From a bacterium (lineage in GTDB: Bacteria > Planctomycetota > Planctomycetia > Pirellulales > Pirellulaceae), in contig WGNR01000001.1 of the NCBI GenBank assembly GCA_016124445.1, forward strand, positions 682,001 to 746,000: a stretch of DNA of 64,000 nucleotides. Reading direction: 5' to 3'. A model generated the notes under the pieces. That model had not been told where the DNA came from and did not search any database. It was given only the letters and a program-made list of their open reading frames with translations. Position 1 is the stretch's first letter. Each line of letters begins with the position of its first letter. Made by a program: the position numbers and the translations under genes. Shown here piece after piece: positions 40,401-48,869 of this stretch.

Positions 40401-40656
40401 AGGTTTCGTGCCAATGGCCTTCAGCACCGGTATGGGGGCCGAAGTCCAGCGTCCTTTGGCAACCGTTGTGATCGGGGGCGTTTGCAGCGCCATGGTCATG
40501 AGTTTGTTGGTACTGCGTGTTCTTTACGTCGTGTTCAATCTACCGGCCGAAAAGCTTAGCTCCGGTGGAGACGAAGACAACGATCATAGAGAATCCGAGC
40601 CACAACAACCGACGCATCCGGACTCTGGGCAAGTGCCAGAGACAGTGTCGGTCTAA
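37453..40656 (+). CDS. Heavy-metal RND efflux permease (CzcA family)
   Basis: 1067 residues, 16 bases behind the adaptor. N-terminal LNGLIDFSLRHRALVIIATL and LDIDAFPDTTPVQVQINT are CzcA-type. Helix 4 has DFGLVVDSSVVMIENCV, with the D, D+6, E+13 arrangement known in CzcA (D402, D408, E415 in the Ralstonia protein), needed for proton-coupled export of Co, Zn or Cd. The second-half VGFIALSGVAVLDDMLLVSTI is present. The C-terminal 35 residues are acidic and His-containing. Together with the preceding adaptor it forms a pump for divalent metals. Confidence 0.95.
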   Translation: MLNGLIDFSLRHRALVIIATLVFAVAGVYALQHLDIDAFPDTTPVQVQINTTAPALSSEEVEKQITFPVEQSISGLPGLTVMRSISKFGLSQVVVTFQDDVDIYFARQLINERLGTVELPLGIGRPQMGPVSTGLGEVFHYVLTYEDVDFSQVSDEERVARLTELRTLHDWVVKPQLRSVPGVAEVNSWGGYEKQYQVRLDPDRLIKHGLTYEEVADAVRANNENVGGGTISDGSEMLLVHGIGRTVNIDQIENIVIKANDGVPIRVADVGEVKIGHEIRRGTVTADGNGEAVLGLGFMLMGENTHQVTWALKNKLDQVRSTLPTGVTIKTVYDRTELVDHVIHTVQKNLFEGGLLVVAVLFVFLGNLRAGFIVALAIPLSMLFAFSGMLQVGIAASLLSLGAIDFGLVVDSSVVMIENCVRHLSHDSDGRSRLEIIRDAAVEVRKPTMFGELIIMIVYLPILTLEGVEGKLFRPMAMTVIMALAGSMILSLTLMPVLASLLLPHNIKEKEPWLIRWLKYLYAPILRFTMHNKFVVIGSAICIFVAVFGLIAPNLGAEFVPRLSEGAITLNVVRLAGTNLEESIRYNTRMEKILLENFPDEIAHVWSRVGTAEVATDPMGIELTDLFITLRPREQWKRAETQEELTVLVQKELRDLPGPRLAMSQPIEMRMNEMVSGVRADVAAILYGDDLDLMVSKAAEIEKVIKRIPGATDVKVEQMTGQPVLQIKIKQDQIARYGVPARNIMNIVRSLGSHHVGEVYEGQLRFPLIIRLPEKVRADPSAISDILVATSSGQRIPLSRLASIERVEEPNTIKREWYQRRITIESNVRGRDMASFVAEARQAVAKQIALPPGRYRVEWGGQFENLQRAQQRLLIVVPIALLMIFALLYMTYRNWVDSLRVFTGVPFAWIGGVIALWIRDMPFSISAAVGFIALSGVAVLDDMLLVSTIRQLRRRGRTLDEAVEEAAMTRLRPILMTTLVASLGFVPMAFSTGMGAEVQRPLATVVIGGVCSAMVMSLLVLRVLYVVFNLPAEKLSSGGDEDNDHRESEPQQPTHPDSGQVPETVSV

Positions 40657-40694
40657 CTAGATTTCAATAACCACGTTTCTAAAGGAGAATTACG

Positions 40695-41084
40695 ATGAAG
40701 ACGAGGATCTTTGGTTTTTCGAGTATGGGAGTTGGCCTGCTTGGCGTCGCCCTTTTATCGTTACTCGGCTGTAGCAGCAGCCAGCCAACTGCAGCCGACA
40801 GCAACGAGCCATCCGAGTTGACCAGCGACGAGCATGGCCATGTCCATGACGAGTGGTGGTGCGCCGAACATGGTGTTCCTGAAGAAGTGTGTGCCCTGTG
40901 CGATACTTCGCTGATTGCCGACTTCAAGGCCAAAGGGGATTGGTGCGAAGAACATAATCGGCCCGCCTCGCAATGCTTCGTTTGTTCGCCCGAATTATTC
41001 GACGGCTTCGCGGCCCGCTACAACGCGAAATACGGCGAAGATCCACCGAAACCGGAAGACCTGAAAACGGATTCCGGCTCGTAA
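40695..41084 (+). CDS. Small lipoprotein with two WCxEH..C..C modules
   Basis: 129 residues with a strong ribosome site (AAAGGAGA). The lipobox SLLGC gives a lipid anchor. The mature part contains WCAEHGVPEEVCALC and, after 16 residues, WCEEHNRPASQCFVC, ending in PELFDGFAARYNAKYGE. This copies the N-terminal module of the upstream adaptor (WCDEHGVPESICVEC, then WCSKHGIHNC and HPEL), so it is a free-standing version of that metal-binding region. It probably hands metal to the CzcA pump, or competes with it for metal. It is 38 bases downstream of the permease gene. Confidence 0.85.
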   Translation: MKTRIFGFSSMGVGLLGVALLSLLGCSSSQPTAADSNEPSELTSDEHGHVHDEWWCAEHGVPEEVCALCDTSLIADFKAKGDWCEEHNRPASQCFVCSPELFDGFAARYNAKYGEDPPKPEDLKTDSGS

Positions 41085-41202
41085 TCACCGGGGCTTGCCC
41101 ATTTCGTCGCAAGCCAACGGGCAAGCGAGATGCTCCATTAGGCGTGATGATTGGCTGTCACCAAAGGCAGTCAATTATCGCGTCATGAGTTCGGACGGAT
41201 AG

Positions 41203-41661
41203 ATGGAATCACTTTTTCCTACAAGCGGCCAATATGCACCGAGGTACCACTTCACCTTCATCGTGATGGCACTTTTAGCCATGACATTTGGGTGCGACGC
41301 CACGTCTGGCAGTTCGTCTGATTTCAGCAGCAATGTCGATGCGGCCGCATTAGTTCAGGTCACAGACCAAACGTTCAACCAGGACGTCCTCGACTACGAC
41401 CACCCTGTGGTTGTTTTGATGAGCACGCACTGGTGCCCAGAGTGCGGCAAGGCGAGACCAACCCTGTGTGAGTTATCTAGCAACCTGAAAGGCAAGGTCC
41501 GCTTTCGTGAAGTGGACGCTGAGCGCAACCCTTTTCTCTCGCAAAAGTATCAGGTTACTCAATACCCAACGCTCATTATTTTCATCGATGGCCAGGAAAC
41601 GCATCGCCTGACCGGCACCAAAGAACTGGCGACGCTCAAACAACTCTTGGCGGTGGAATGA
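41203..41661 (+). CDS. Membrane-anchored thioredoxin-like protein with CPEC active site
   Basis: 152 residues. An N-terminal hydrophobic segment (TFIVMALLAMTFGC) looks like a lipoprotein signal. The thioredoxin fold follows: VVVLMSTHWCPECGKARP at about 68-85 holds a CPEC redox pair in place of the usual CGPC, then FREVDAERNPFL, and the cis-proline in VTQYPTLIIFIDG. It is probably a periplasmic thiol-disulfide protein that maintains the many cysteine-containing metal proteins encoded just upstream. It is separated from them by 118 bases and may have its own promoter. Confidence 0.85.
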   Translation: MESLFPTSGQYAPRYHFTFIVMALLAMTFGCDATSGSSSDFSSNVDAAALVQVTDQTFNQDVLDYDHPVVVLMSTHWCPECGKARPTLCELSSNLKGKVRFREVDAERNPFLSQKYQVTQYPTLIIFIDGQETHRLTGTKELATLKQLLAVE

Positions 41662-41844
41662 TACCCTATTGCCCCTGCGATTTGCGAACCCCGTCGCAAG
41701 GTACCTTGTCCATCAACTAGGTTCGCAACTTCTACAGAACGGTTGGATATTGGAAGGAACACTGCCCCGGCATATTCCGGAATCAAAAGAGATGATGTAT
41801 CACTGCGTCCAAGCCAAGTTGGCCTCGGCAAAGGAAATTATGCC

Positions 41845-42456
41845 GTGAACGTCAAAACCAGCAGGACATTTGAAACGCATTTGACGATCGACGCGAGTCG
41901 GCCTGAGTGTATCGAGCACGCGCGATTCTGGGCAATTGAAGCGGGCTTGAAATGGACGGAAATAGAATTGAGCCGCGGCAATCACCAATTGCAGCCTATG
42001 ATCACGTATTGGGGCAGTGACTCATTGCAGTCGCAACGCCAGGCAGCAAAGCGAATTGAAGAGGAACTGTCTCCGTTAGGCGTTCACATCGTACGATTCA
42101 AAACCGAAACGGAGGCGTCCGCATCGCTGTTTGCAAGGTTAGGTCAATACTTTGAGTGCCACATTAAACTGCACCTGAAGTCACCGGAGGACTTGGACGC
42201 ACTAAACGTTGTGGCCAACGGCAACTCTTCCCACCTCTCGCGCAATGCTCGCAGAGTACGCGACGACGGAACCCAAGAGCGTTTTCTGACACAGCGATCC
42301 TATAACTGCGATGGTGTCCAGGCGAAGTGCAAAGAGCAGCATCTGATCGATTCGCTGAATAAAAACGGGTTCGACATCTTGGAAACGGAGTCGGAATTCG
42401 TCCTGTTTGATTCAAATTTGAGCCTGGATGCCGGCTGGGAGGATTCCAATGTTTGA
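41845..42456 (+). CDS. Uncharacterised partner of the AbiEii-type nucleotidyltransferase
   Basis: 203 residues from the GTG at 41845 (MNVKTSRTFETHLTI), with AAGGA 10 bases upstream; an open frame to a TTG at 41743 adds doubtful residues. The protein appears twofold. FETHLTIDASRPECIEHARF with a later VHIVRFKTE is mirrored by FECHIKLHLKSPEDLDALNV with a later DILETESEFVLFDS. Each half fits a beta-alpha-beta-type fold. The SHLSRNARRVRDDGTQERFLTQR segment is basic. I recall similar proteins beside nucleotidyltransferase genes, but cannot name the family. The stop codon overlaps the start of the next gene by 8 bases, so the two are translationally coupled. Confidence 0.75.
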   Translation: MNVKTSRTFETHLTIDASRPECIEHARFWAIEAGLKWTEIELSRGNHQLQPMITYWGSDSLQSQRQAAKRIEEELSPLGVHIVRFKTETEASASLFARLGQYFECHIKLHLKSPEDLDALNVVANGNSSHLSRNARRVRDDGTQERFLTQRSYNCDGVQAKCKEQHLIDSLNKNGFDILETESEFVLFDSNLSLDAGWEDSNV

Positions 42457-43543
42457 TTGGCTGAAGAAAATCGTACTGCCTTCGAGTTCCGCTGGGAATG
42501 AAGATTCATCAGCAATTGAGGGGGATAAGATCGAGTCTGAGCCTAATGCCCGATCGCCTGTGTTACCGACATCCAAGTTGCAGCCAGAGAGCTTCCCAAG
42601 GGGCCCTCATGAGCCTCGCACATTAGCGGCCGAATTGCAGAACAAGCACCTGCAGCGACCACTCTTATTCGAGCCTGCCCTTCGGCAGTACTCCGCCTAT
42701 CGTGCCGGTGAGCCAGTTTTTACAGACGAAGGCGATGGGACGCGGTGGTTTCAGTTGCGAAGCCGGGTTCTGCAGCACATCCTGATTCAAATCTGCCAAT
42801 CGACGGTCAGTCAGCATCTTATCTTGCGAGGAAGCCTGTTGATGTCGCTTTGGTTTGGCCACAACGCAAGGCGACCTGGCGACATGGATTGGGTGGTAAT
42901 ACCTGACAGTTGGAGCTACAAATCGCAGGCAACCGTCGACTTGATAAGCAGGATTGAAAAATGCCTGAAGGGAACCGTACACGAAGGGGATGTAGAGTTC
43001 ACTATTCCGAACAAGGAATTCGCCAGCGACGATATCTGGATGTACGAAAAGGCCCCAGGCAAGCGCTTAATCATTCCGTGGGAGTGCGAGGATGCCGCAA
43101 TGAACGGCACCGTACAGATGGACTTGGTTTTTGGGGAAACCATGCCCAGCGAGCCGGTGTTGGTCAATATTAGCGCAACTGGCGCACCAACCGTGCAAGT
43201 TGCATCGGCCAGTGCTGCGCAGTCGCTTGCCTGGAAAATCCTATGGCTGGAGACCGATGCCTACGGCCAAGGCAAAGACCTCTATGATGCGGTGCTTCTC
43301 GCGGAGCACGCCGCACTAGATTCCCGGGTGCTTCGAGAGACCTTTCTTGTGGGAGCGACATTAAACAATTGCTACCCCGATCCACTTAGCAAGTTCGATG
43401 CAAACTCGATTAGGAAGTGGTTCATCGAATGGGATGACTTTAAGAAAGAGTATCCGAGTATTCTTGGTACCGAGCAGGAATGGAAAGAGCGGCTAATCAC
43501 TGCGCTCGGGCCATTGTTTTCACAACTTGAAAACCAATCTTAG
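42449..43543 (+). CDS. Nucleotidyltransferase of the AbiEii/AbiGii toxin family
   Basis: 364 residues from the ATG at 42449, which has a GGGAGG ribosome site 6 bases away; an earlier ATG at 42428 is less likely. The polymerase-beta-like core is seen as LILRGSLLMSLWF and RRPGDMDWVV (about 130-152), with the G-S and D-x-D residues that bind metal and nucleotide. The later ILWLETDAYGQGKDLYDAVLL (about 275) matches the conserved K..DLYD segment of PF08843. The first 80 residues are disordered. AbiEii toxins of type IV systems transfer nucleotides to tRNA. The upstream gene does not look like AbiEi, so this is an unusual pairing. Confidence 0.85.
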   Translation: MFDWLKKIVLPSSSAGNEDSSAIEGDKIESEPNARSPVLPTSKLQPESFPRGPHEPRTLAAELQNKHLQRPLLFEPALRQYSAYRAGEPVFTDEGDGTRWFQLRSRVLQHILIQICQSTVSQHLILRGSLLMSLWFGHNARRPGDMDWVVIPDSWSYKSQATVDLISRIEKCLKGTVHEGDVEFTIPNKEFASDDIWMYEKAPGKRLIIPWECEDAAMNGTVQMDLVFGETMPSEPVLVNISATGAPTVQVASASAAQSLAWKILWLETDAYGQGKDLYDAVLLAEHAALDSRVLRETFLVGATLNNCYPDPLSKFDANSIRKWFIEWDDFKKEYPSILGTEQEWKERLITALGPLFSQLENQS

Positions 43544-43608
43544 CGTTTGGCGAAAGGTGAATCATTGCGATCAGATTCCAAGTCAGGTTCACTTCCCAAA
43601 TACAAAGA

Positions 43609-45048
43609 TTAATCAACCCTCTGCACGGCAGGCGGCTTCCAGGTCCCGTCGAGGGCCTCGGGCTTTGGCCAGTACAGACGCAGATTCATGCTGAAGCCAC
43701 CCGACTCGGGAGCCGGAAGCCAATTGTTTTCTTTATCCTTCCCTGGCGAATCCCGCTGAATGTAAAGCGTTAGCGAGCCGTCTTCGTTGAATTCCATCTT
43801 GTCGCGGTCACCAATGGCATAACGGTTGATCGGATTGTGAGCGAACAACTGATTGTCGTTGTACATGGTTAACGACCAGAACGCCCGGACAGGTGGGATT
43901 CCCTCTTTCGAGAAATGCAACACATACTTCTTCCCGGAATCGAACAGACTGTTATCCGAATCGACGAAAGCGGTCGGGTAAATAGCATCTTCAATCACAT
44001 TGGCTCCCAATCCCCCGTAGGCGATCAAGGCACGGCGATAATAGTCGGTGCCATACGTACCGATGGGAGAAAGGAGCATTCCCCAGTTGTTGACTACCGT
44101 TCCCGCACTTGCCAACCCGCCCGTGAGTCGCTTTTGACAAATGGGAATTGCGTCGGTCAGCGCTGCCCGAATATTCGCCGGCGCCTTGGCAAAGTCGAAT
44201 GGCTTGCCCGGTTCCAATCCGATGCGTTTCATACGGGCAAGAATTGGGTAGTCATTCGGATGGGGCGGGTTGGCTTTTGTCAACTCGATGAAGCGACCAA
44301 AGAACTCTGCTACGTCCATCCGGGCAACTTGTTCTGTTGGTGGATCCGCAGATACGCTCGAATCAATTTTGCCGTTCGGGGGCGTGTAGTTTGTTCCCCA
44401 AGCCGAAAGAGGTATAGCCCTAAGGCCAGCCTGAAACTTATGCACGTTGCCGAAGTCCGCCTTGCCGTTGGTTTGCGTTCGTCCAATGATCCATCCGACA
44501 CTCGTTGGGGCTCGAATGACATACATCGTCTTTGGAAGATCACCCTTCCATTTCGGGCCAACAATCGCAATTGTTTGCTCTGCGGTTCCCGTCGTCCGCT
44601 TGCCGGGTGATGCGAACACATCCGTCCACATGTCGATCATGGGAAGCAGGTAAAAGCGTCCGTCGGAATCAGGGACGTGAATCACGAGCGGCTCATTGGT
44701 CACGTCGAACCATAGAGTCGAATAGAGTGTGTCGGCGTTGGGCCGCACGACCTCGGTAAAGTTCGCATCCGGAAACTGAGCCGCATTCGCGAATTGATTC
44801 ATTGGAGCACTCAGATGCGAAGGATCGGGGGTCTCGCAATTGGTGCTGACCTGCCGTGTGACGTCCATGATGACCAAAGGATAGGCATAGTAATATGCCT
44901 CCTGCGCGATCTGGGCTATTTCTTCGGATGGCAATTGATCGTCTGCTCTCGCCGACGAAATAGCAGCCAGAGACAGGAACATGCCAATAGCGACTACTGC
45001 CATTCGTCGCGAGCGTGCCGGCCAGGAGAAATAGGAATGCCGAGTCAT
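43609..45048 (-). CDS. Exported DUF1254/DUF1214 protein
   Basis: 479 residues from the ATG at 45048, preceded by GGAGG; the frame is open to 45342 but lacks coding character there. Signal peptide MTRHSYFSWPARSRRMAVVA and a hydrophobic stretch to about 40. DUF1254 at about 55-230 (AYYYAYPLVIMDVTRQ; RPNADTLYSTLWFDV). DUF1214 at the C-terminus (FWSLTMYNDNQLF; FSMNLRLYWPKPEALDG). These two domains go together in many bacteria; the function is unknown. It is convergent with the nucleotidyltransferase gene and monocistronic. Confidence 0.92.
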   Translation of the reverse strand: MTRHSYFSWPARSRRMAVVAIGMFLSLAAISSARADDQLPSEEIAQIAQEAYYYAYPLVIMDVTRQVSTNCETPDPSHLSAPMNQFANAAQFPDANFTEVVRPNADTLYSTLWFDVTNEPLVIHVPDSDGRFYLLPMIDMWTDVFASPGKRTTGTAEQTIAIVGPKWKGDLPKTMYVIRAPTSVGWIIGRTQTNGKADFGNVHKFQAGLRAIPLSAWGTNYTPPNGKIDSSVSADPPTEQVARMDVAEFFGRFIELTKANPPHPNDYPILARMKRIGLEPGKPFDFAKAPANIRAALTDAIPICQKRLTGGLASAGTVVNNWGMLLSPIGTYGTDYYRRALIAYGGLGANVIEDAIYPTAFVDSDNSLFDSGKKYVLHFSKEGIPPVRAFWSLTMYNDNQLFAHNPINRYAIGDRDKMEFNEDGSLTLYIQRDSPGKDKENNWLPAPESGGFSMNLRLYWPKPEALDGTWKPPAVQRVD

Positions 45049-45370
45049 GATATCCTCCGATCTCGTTGCGTTAGAGTTCCGAGCTTTCCGTAATGCCAGT
45101 GGCAAATGTGATTTGTTCGCCAGCGCGTAATCATTGTCACGGCACCGAGGCCAGATAGTCATCGGAGAAATAGCAAAAGTGACCTGGCGGATTTCCCGAT
45201 GGTCACACCCTTTGGCCTGGCCTGACGGTGAAAGGGAGTCCGCTAGATGGCATTTTGGTGGCCGAAGTTCTGGCGGGAATCGCTTCGTCCAAACATCGTC
45301 GCAGGTGGTTTGGCGTACTATACTTGCATAAAGCCCAACCAAGAATTGACACCATTGCGAGCAGACACAA
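45049..45370. other. Divergent promoter region
   Basis: 322 bases between the DUF1254 gene (minus) and the patatin gene (plus). It should carry both promoters. No gene or clear repeat is visible. Confidence 0.45.
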
Positions 45371-47437
45371 ATGGCAAAAATCGGCTTGGCCCTTTCCGGT
45401 GGTGGTTTTCGAGCGACGTTATTTCATTTGGGAGTCGTTCGATTTCTGAAGGATGTGGATTTGCTATCCAGCGTGACCGATATTGCCTCGGTCTCCGGCG
45501 GAAGTATTTTCGCGGCGCATCTTACACTCAACTGGGATCGCTACAACGGTTCGGACGAAGAGTTTGATGAAGCCATCGGCGAGATCGTGAGATTTGTTCA
45601 GTTCGACGTCCGTAATCACGTCGTTCGCAGGCTGCCTCTGCAATACCCGGTCCGCCTTTTGTCACAACTGGCCCGGCTGTCGTCGCGCAAATTCACCCCG
45701 AATGCCATTCTCGAAGAGTGCTACCAGCGGTATCTGTACAAAGACACTTGCTTATACGAATTGCCTGAGCAGCCGATGCTTCACATTCTGGCCACCAGCG
45801 TCAGCAACGGCGGGCTCTCTGTTTTCAATCGCAATGGTCTCTACGTCCAGCAGCGCACTGACGGCAATGAAGTGCGATTCGACTACGTGCCTGGCAAAAT
45901 GGCGAGCATTTCGCGCGTTGTCGGTGCATCGTCCGCGTTTCCCGGCTTCTTTCCACCGGTGGAATTCACCGCGGCGGATCTTGGCGTACGCGATGGGGAG
46001 TTCCCCACCGAGTATTTCACCGATGGCGGCGTTTACGACAATCTTGGGATTCGCGCCTTCAGTTGGCTTAAGGAAACCGGCAACCAGTTTGACGAAGTCT
46101 TCGTCAGTGATGCCGGAAAACCATTTCAGATCCTTAGTGACAATTCACTTGGTTTCGTAGGCCAATCGATTCGAGCATCGGACATTCTTTGGGATCGTGT
46201 CTGGCAATTGGAGCGCGAGAACTTCGGCAAAGAAACCGGCTTTGCGTTCATTCCAATTACCGAGACCGTTGCTGAAGACGAAGACCCGACCTTGCATCCC
46301 GTCGTTCAGCCCGAGGTGCAAACCATCCGTACGGACCTTGATCGGTTTTCCGACGAAGAAATCAACGGCCTGGCACAACACGGTTACGAAGTCGCCCGGA
46401 AAGTATATCGCCAGGCAGAAGGACAAACCGCAGCGGCCCCTTCCGGTGAAGGCTGGGCTCCTATTCCCGATAAAAGGCTGCCAGGACCAAAACGGACCAA
46501 GAAGTCATCAAGTGGCACTGCGCCTCCTACGGAAGTAGCACGCCACCTCCGGAAGTCAGCCCTACGTCGAGTCTGGTCGACTTTGTTCGACCTGCGCGAC
46601 TGGCCAAGCTACCTCTACATTGCGCTGGCAATCTTCCTGCTGGGCTATTTGCCCCTGCAGGTTTACCAACTCTATAAAAAGTCCCAAGTCCAGGCACAGG
46701 TCATTGACTCGATTGCCAGCGGCAATCCAGACATTCATGATATTCTCGATCTCTTGGATCGTAATCCGACTGCCGATTGGGTCCCGATCAACGTGTTGGA
46801 TATCGATCAACCGACCACCAAGCAGGAGAGCATCGTCGAGATCCTGGAATATAGCCGGATCGTTGATCTTCGTAACTGGAATCCGCAGAAAAAAAATATC
46901 GAAGAGCAGGGAGGCATCTATGTCAAAGACCGCGTGGTGTTGATGATTCCCGAAGATGCGTCGTCAGCGGATCCCTGGGACCCAAAGGTCGTGTTCAGCT
47001 ATCCTTCGCTGTTCAAAAACATTGAGTTTCGCCAGCCTGAGCAACGGTTCATGGCCGAGATTCGTCGATTAGCCCATCCGGTCATGGAATATGGTGAAGA
47101 ACGAACTTCGTATGAGGTCGAATATAACCTGCGGGCCCTGCCAAGAGGCGAGCCGACGACCATAACCATCGAGATGTTCATTCGGATTCCGAGCCAGATT
47201 ACGCGTGCCCCATTTGCCATGCGTTTCAAAACCGACCTGCTGAGCGTTTGGATGCTCTTTCCCGAAGATCGACCCTATTTGAATTATGAACTGGTGAATT
47301 ATCCCCTCGATAAGAGCAAGCCGCCTACGTTGATGAAATCTCGGTACCGGATCAATCATCCTTATGGTTCGCTCATCGGATGGTCGGTCGTGAATCCGGA
47401 AATCGGGCAAGTTTACGAATGCCGTTGGACAAACTAG
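45371..47437 (+). CDS. Patatin-like phospholipase with membrane helix and novel C-terminal domain
   Basis: 688 residues. The patatin fold is at 1-340: oxyanion motif SGGGFRA at 9-15, nucleophile serine in SVSGGS (S42), and the catalytic aspartate in FTDGGVYDN near 218. About 75 residues of linker, rich in Pro and Lys, precede one hydrophobic helix near 415-435 (YIALAIFLLGYLPLQVYQLY). The C-terminal 250 residues are a separate domain with no family I recognise (REQRFM-type strands around 560-600). Patatins cleave acyl chains from lipids. The helix places the C-terminal domain on the other side of the membrane, or on its surface. No cognate inhibitor or cyclase gene is adjacent. Confidence 0.9.
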   Translation: MAKIGLALSGGGFRATLFHLGVVRFLKDVDLLSSVTDIASVSGGSIFAAHLTLNWDRYNGSDEEFDEAIGEIVRFVQFDVRNHVVRRLPLQYPVRLLSQLARLSSRKFTPNAILEECYQRYLYKDTCLYELPEQPMLHILATSVSNGGLSVFNRNGLYVQQRTDGNEVRFDYVPGKMASISRVVGASSAFPGFFPPVEFTAADLGVRDGEFPTEYFTDGGVYDNLGIRAFSWLKETGNQFDEVFVSDAGKPFQILSDNSLGFVGQSIRASDILWDRVWQLERENFGKETGFAFIPITETVAEDEDPTLHPVVQPEVQTIRTDLDRFSDEEINGLAQHGYEVARKVYRQAEGQTAAAPSGEGWAPIPDKRLPGPKRTKKSSSGTAPPTEVARHLRKSALRRVWSTLFDLRDWPSYLYIALAIFLLGYLPLQVYQLYKKSQVQAQVIDSIASGNPDIHDILDLLDRNPTADWVPINVLDIDQPTTKQESIVEILEYSRIVDLRNWNPQKKNIEEQGGIYVKDRVVLMIPEDASSADPWDPKVVFSYPSLFKNIEFRQPEQRFMAEIRRLAHPVMEYGEERTSYEVEYNLRALPRGEPTTITIEMFIRIPSQITRAPFAMRFKTDLLSVWMLFPEDRPYLNYELVNYPLDKSKPPTLMKSRYRINHPYGSLIGWSVVNPEIGQVYECRWTN

Positions 47438-47563
47438 CAAACGCAAAAAGACCTCCCCGAATCGGCCACTCAGCGAACACCTCGTTTGTCGAGCTAGGTC
47501 TTTGCCTGATAACGACTTCCAGAAAGCAGCGGAACGTCCATTTGCTGCCCTGGGGCGACCTGA

Positions 47564-47749
47564 AAGCCGCGTTGGAGCCTGCCGAAACTCCCAAGGCTGA
47601 ACACGATCCGCGATCCGCTGGCTCGAGCCCGATTTTACCAGTCACTTCTCGACAACGGAATCGTCGAAAGCCGGGCCGCCCTAGCCAGGTATCTGGGCGT
47701 CAGCCGGTCGCGAGTTACGCAGGTTCTGAGGCGACTGGGGCACCAATAA
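47564..47749 (+). pseudogene. Helix-turn-helix fragment without a start codon
   Basis: 61 codons follow an in-frame stop and end in TAA. The translation has PLARARFYQSLLDNGIVESR then AALARYLGVSRSRVTQVLRRL, a typical HTH like that of ParB, resolvase or phage regulators. No ATG, GTG or TTG precedes it and the upstream part is missing, so it is a broken gene. It lies in the decayed region next to a transposase. Confidence 0.5.
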
Positions 47750-47820
47750 CAGAGCAAATCTGAGTACAGGAGTTCCTTCGCAAAAACGTTGCTTGTAGAA
47801 CTTGAACTACACCAAACCTT

Positions 47821-48256
47821 TTACGCGGAGGAAATGCCAAACCCGGCGTGCATAGGGCCAGTACAGGACGGATGATAAAGGGTCTGAACCAGGCGGCGTT
47901 CAGTATGCCCCTCTTGATACTTGTGGTCGTCCCGGTCAAGGAAGACGTTACCCTGATATCCGTTATCAACCACCACTTGCCGTCTGAACTCGTCAGCCAT
48001 GGCCATTCCCAACAACCAAGGCCAGTGCGGCTTGTTGCCTTTCACATCTCTCAATTGCTTCGTCCAGTCCCGAAAACTCATATGCTGCTTCCTCATCATT
48101 AGGGTTGTTGAACTCAAATTCAGGATGGCAGTATTGCGGGCAATCATGCCAACTGTGGGTCACCGTCTGGCCGGCGTACCCTGGTATTTCGACGAAAAGA
48201 CGAGGGCATACCGAGTTCGCCCTGGGTACAAGTTCCCGACAAATGGAATTGAACAA
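47821..48256 (-). pseudogene. Possible frameshifted small gene
   Basis: Two overlapping minus-strand frames both look protein-like. One ends at 47993 (EIPGYAGQTVTHSWHDCPQY, FEFNNPNDEEAAYEF). The other ends at 47821 (MSFRDWTKQLRDVKGNKPHW, DEFRRQVVVDNGYQGNVF). Joining them would need a frameshift near 48000. I recognise no family. The start would be a TTG at 48256. It may be two unrelated chance frames. Confidence 0.3.
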
Positions 48257-48600
48257 GCTGACAGCGCTTCCGAAAAATCTAATCCCCGCCTAAGGATGGC
48301 TGCCTCAAAGGCTTTAAAAGACGGTGAAGCGGTGCATTCTGCACCACTTTATCCAGTCGCTGCATCTACATTTTGTCGACACTGAGGAGAAGCGGGCAGA
48401 GTACAGCCTGACCCTATTTCCAGAGGTGAGACCTGAAAACATTGGCCAAGAAAATAGAAACGGGACCGTCGCCGAAGGTGGTGACCGTCCCGATGTGTTA
48501 ACCCCAGAGGCGTTGGTTCGCCATAAGGATAAAAAGGCTCCCCGTGCAAAACCCTCTTCGTGAAAGTTCTCTGTTTCTCAAACGACGGAAGTCGCGAATA

Positions 48601-48631
48601 GAAAGGGACTTGCCAATTCCGAGTCCCTTTC
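48601..48631. repeat. Inverted repeat upstream of the transposase
   Basis: GAAAGGGACT (48601-48610) and AGTCCCTTTC (48622-48631) pair perfectly with an 11-base spacer. It could be a remnant terminator or a protein-binding site; no T-run follows. Confidence 0.35.
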
Positions 48632-48869
48632 GGTCCCCAAAATACGAACCGAACGCTCTACGGAAAAAACAGGGGTTCGCCACGCACCCCGAACAGAACC
48701 CTTCGCGAACCGAGAATATCATCTACCGGCTGCCTAGCCGTTATCTCTTAACAAGTAATCGTATTCGATTGGCAATCACGAGAATTTTTGAACCTGTTTA
48801 GGCGGAGCGTCGGGGTACAAAAAGAATGCCACACCTTGTTTTTCCGATGATTTATAGGTTTTAGCAGCC

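Larger units (their letters stand above)
47438..48869. other. Non-coding or decayed region, about 1.4 kb
   Basis: No intact gene. It contains a start-less HTH fragment (47564-47749), two out-of-frame minus-strand fragments (47821-48256), an inverted repeat (48601-48631) and then the transposase. AAAGACCT at 47447 and AGGTCTTT at 47496 could pair across a long loop behind the patatin gene. The mix suggests a graveyard of inserted DNA. Confidence 0.6.

Noticed and set aside
47447..47503. AAAGACCT/AGGTCTTT as the terminator of the patatin gene
   Set aside because: A 41-base loop makes it weak; kept only as a note in the region entry.
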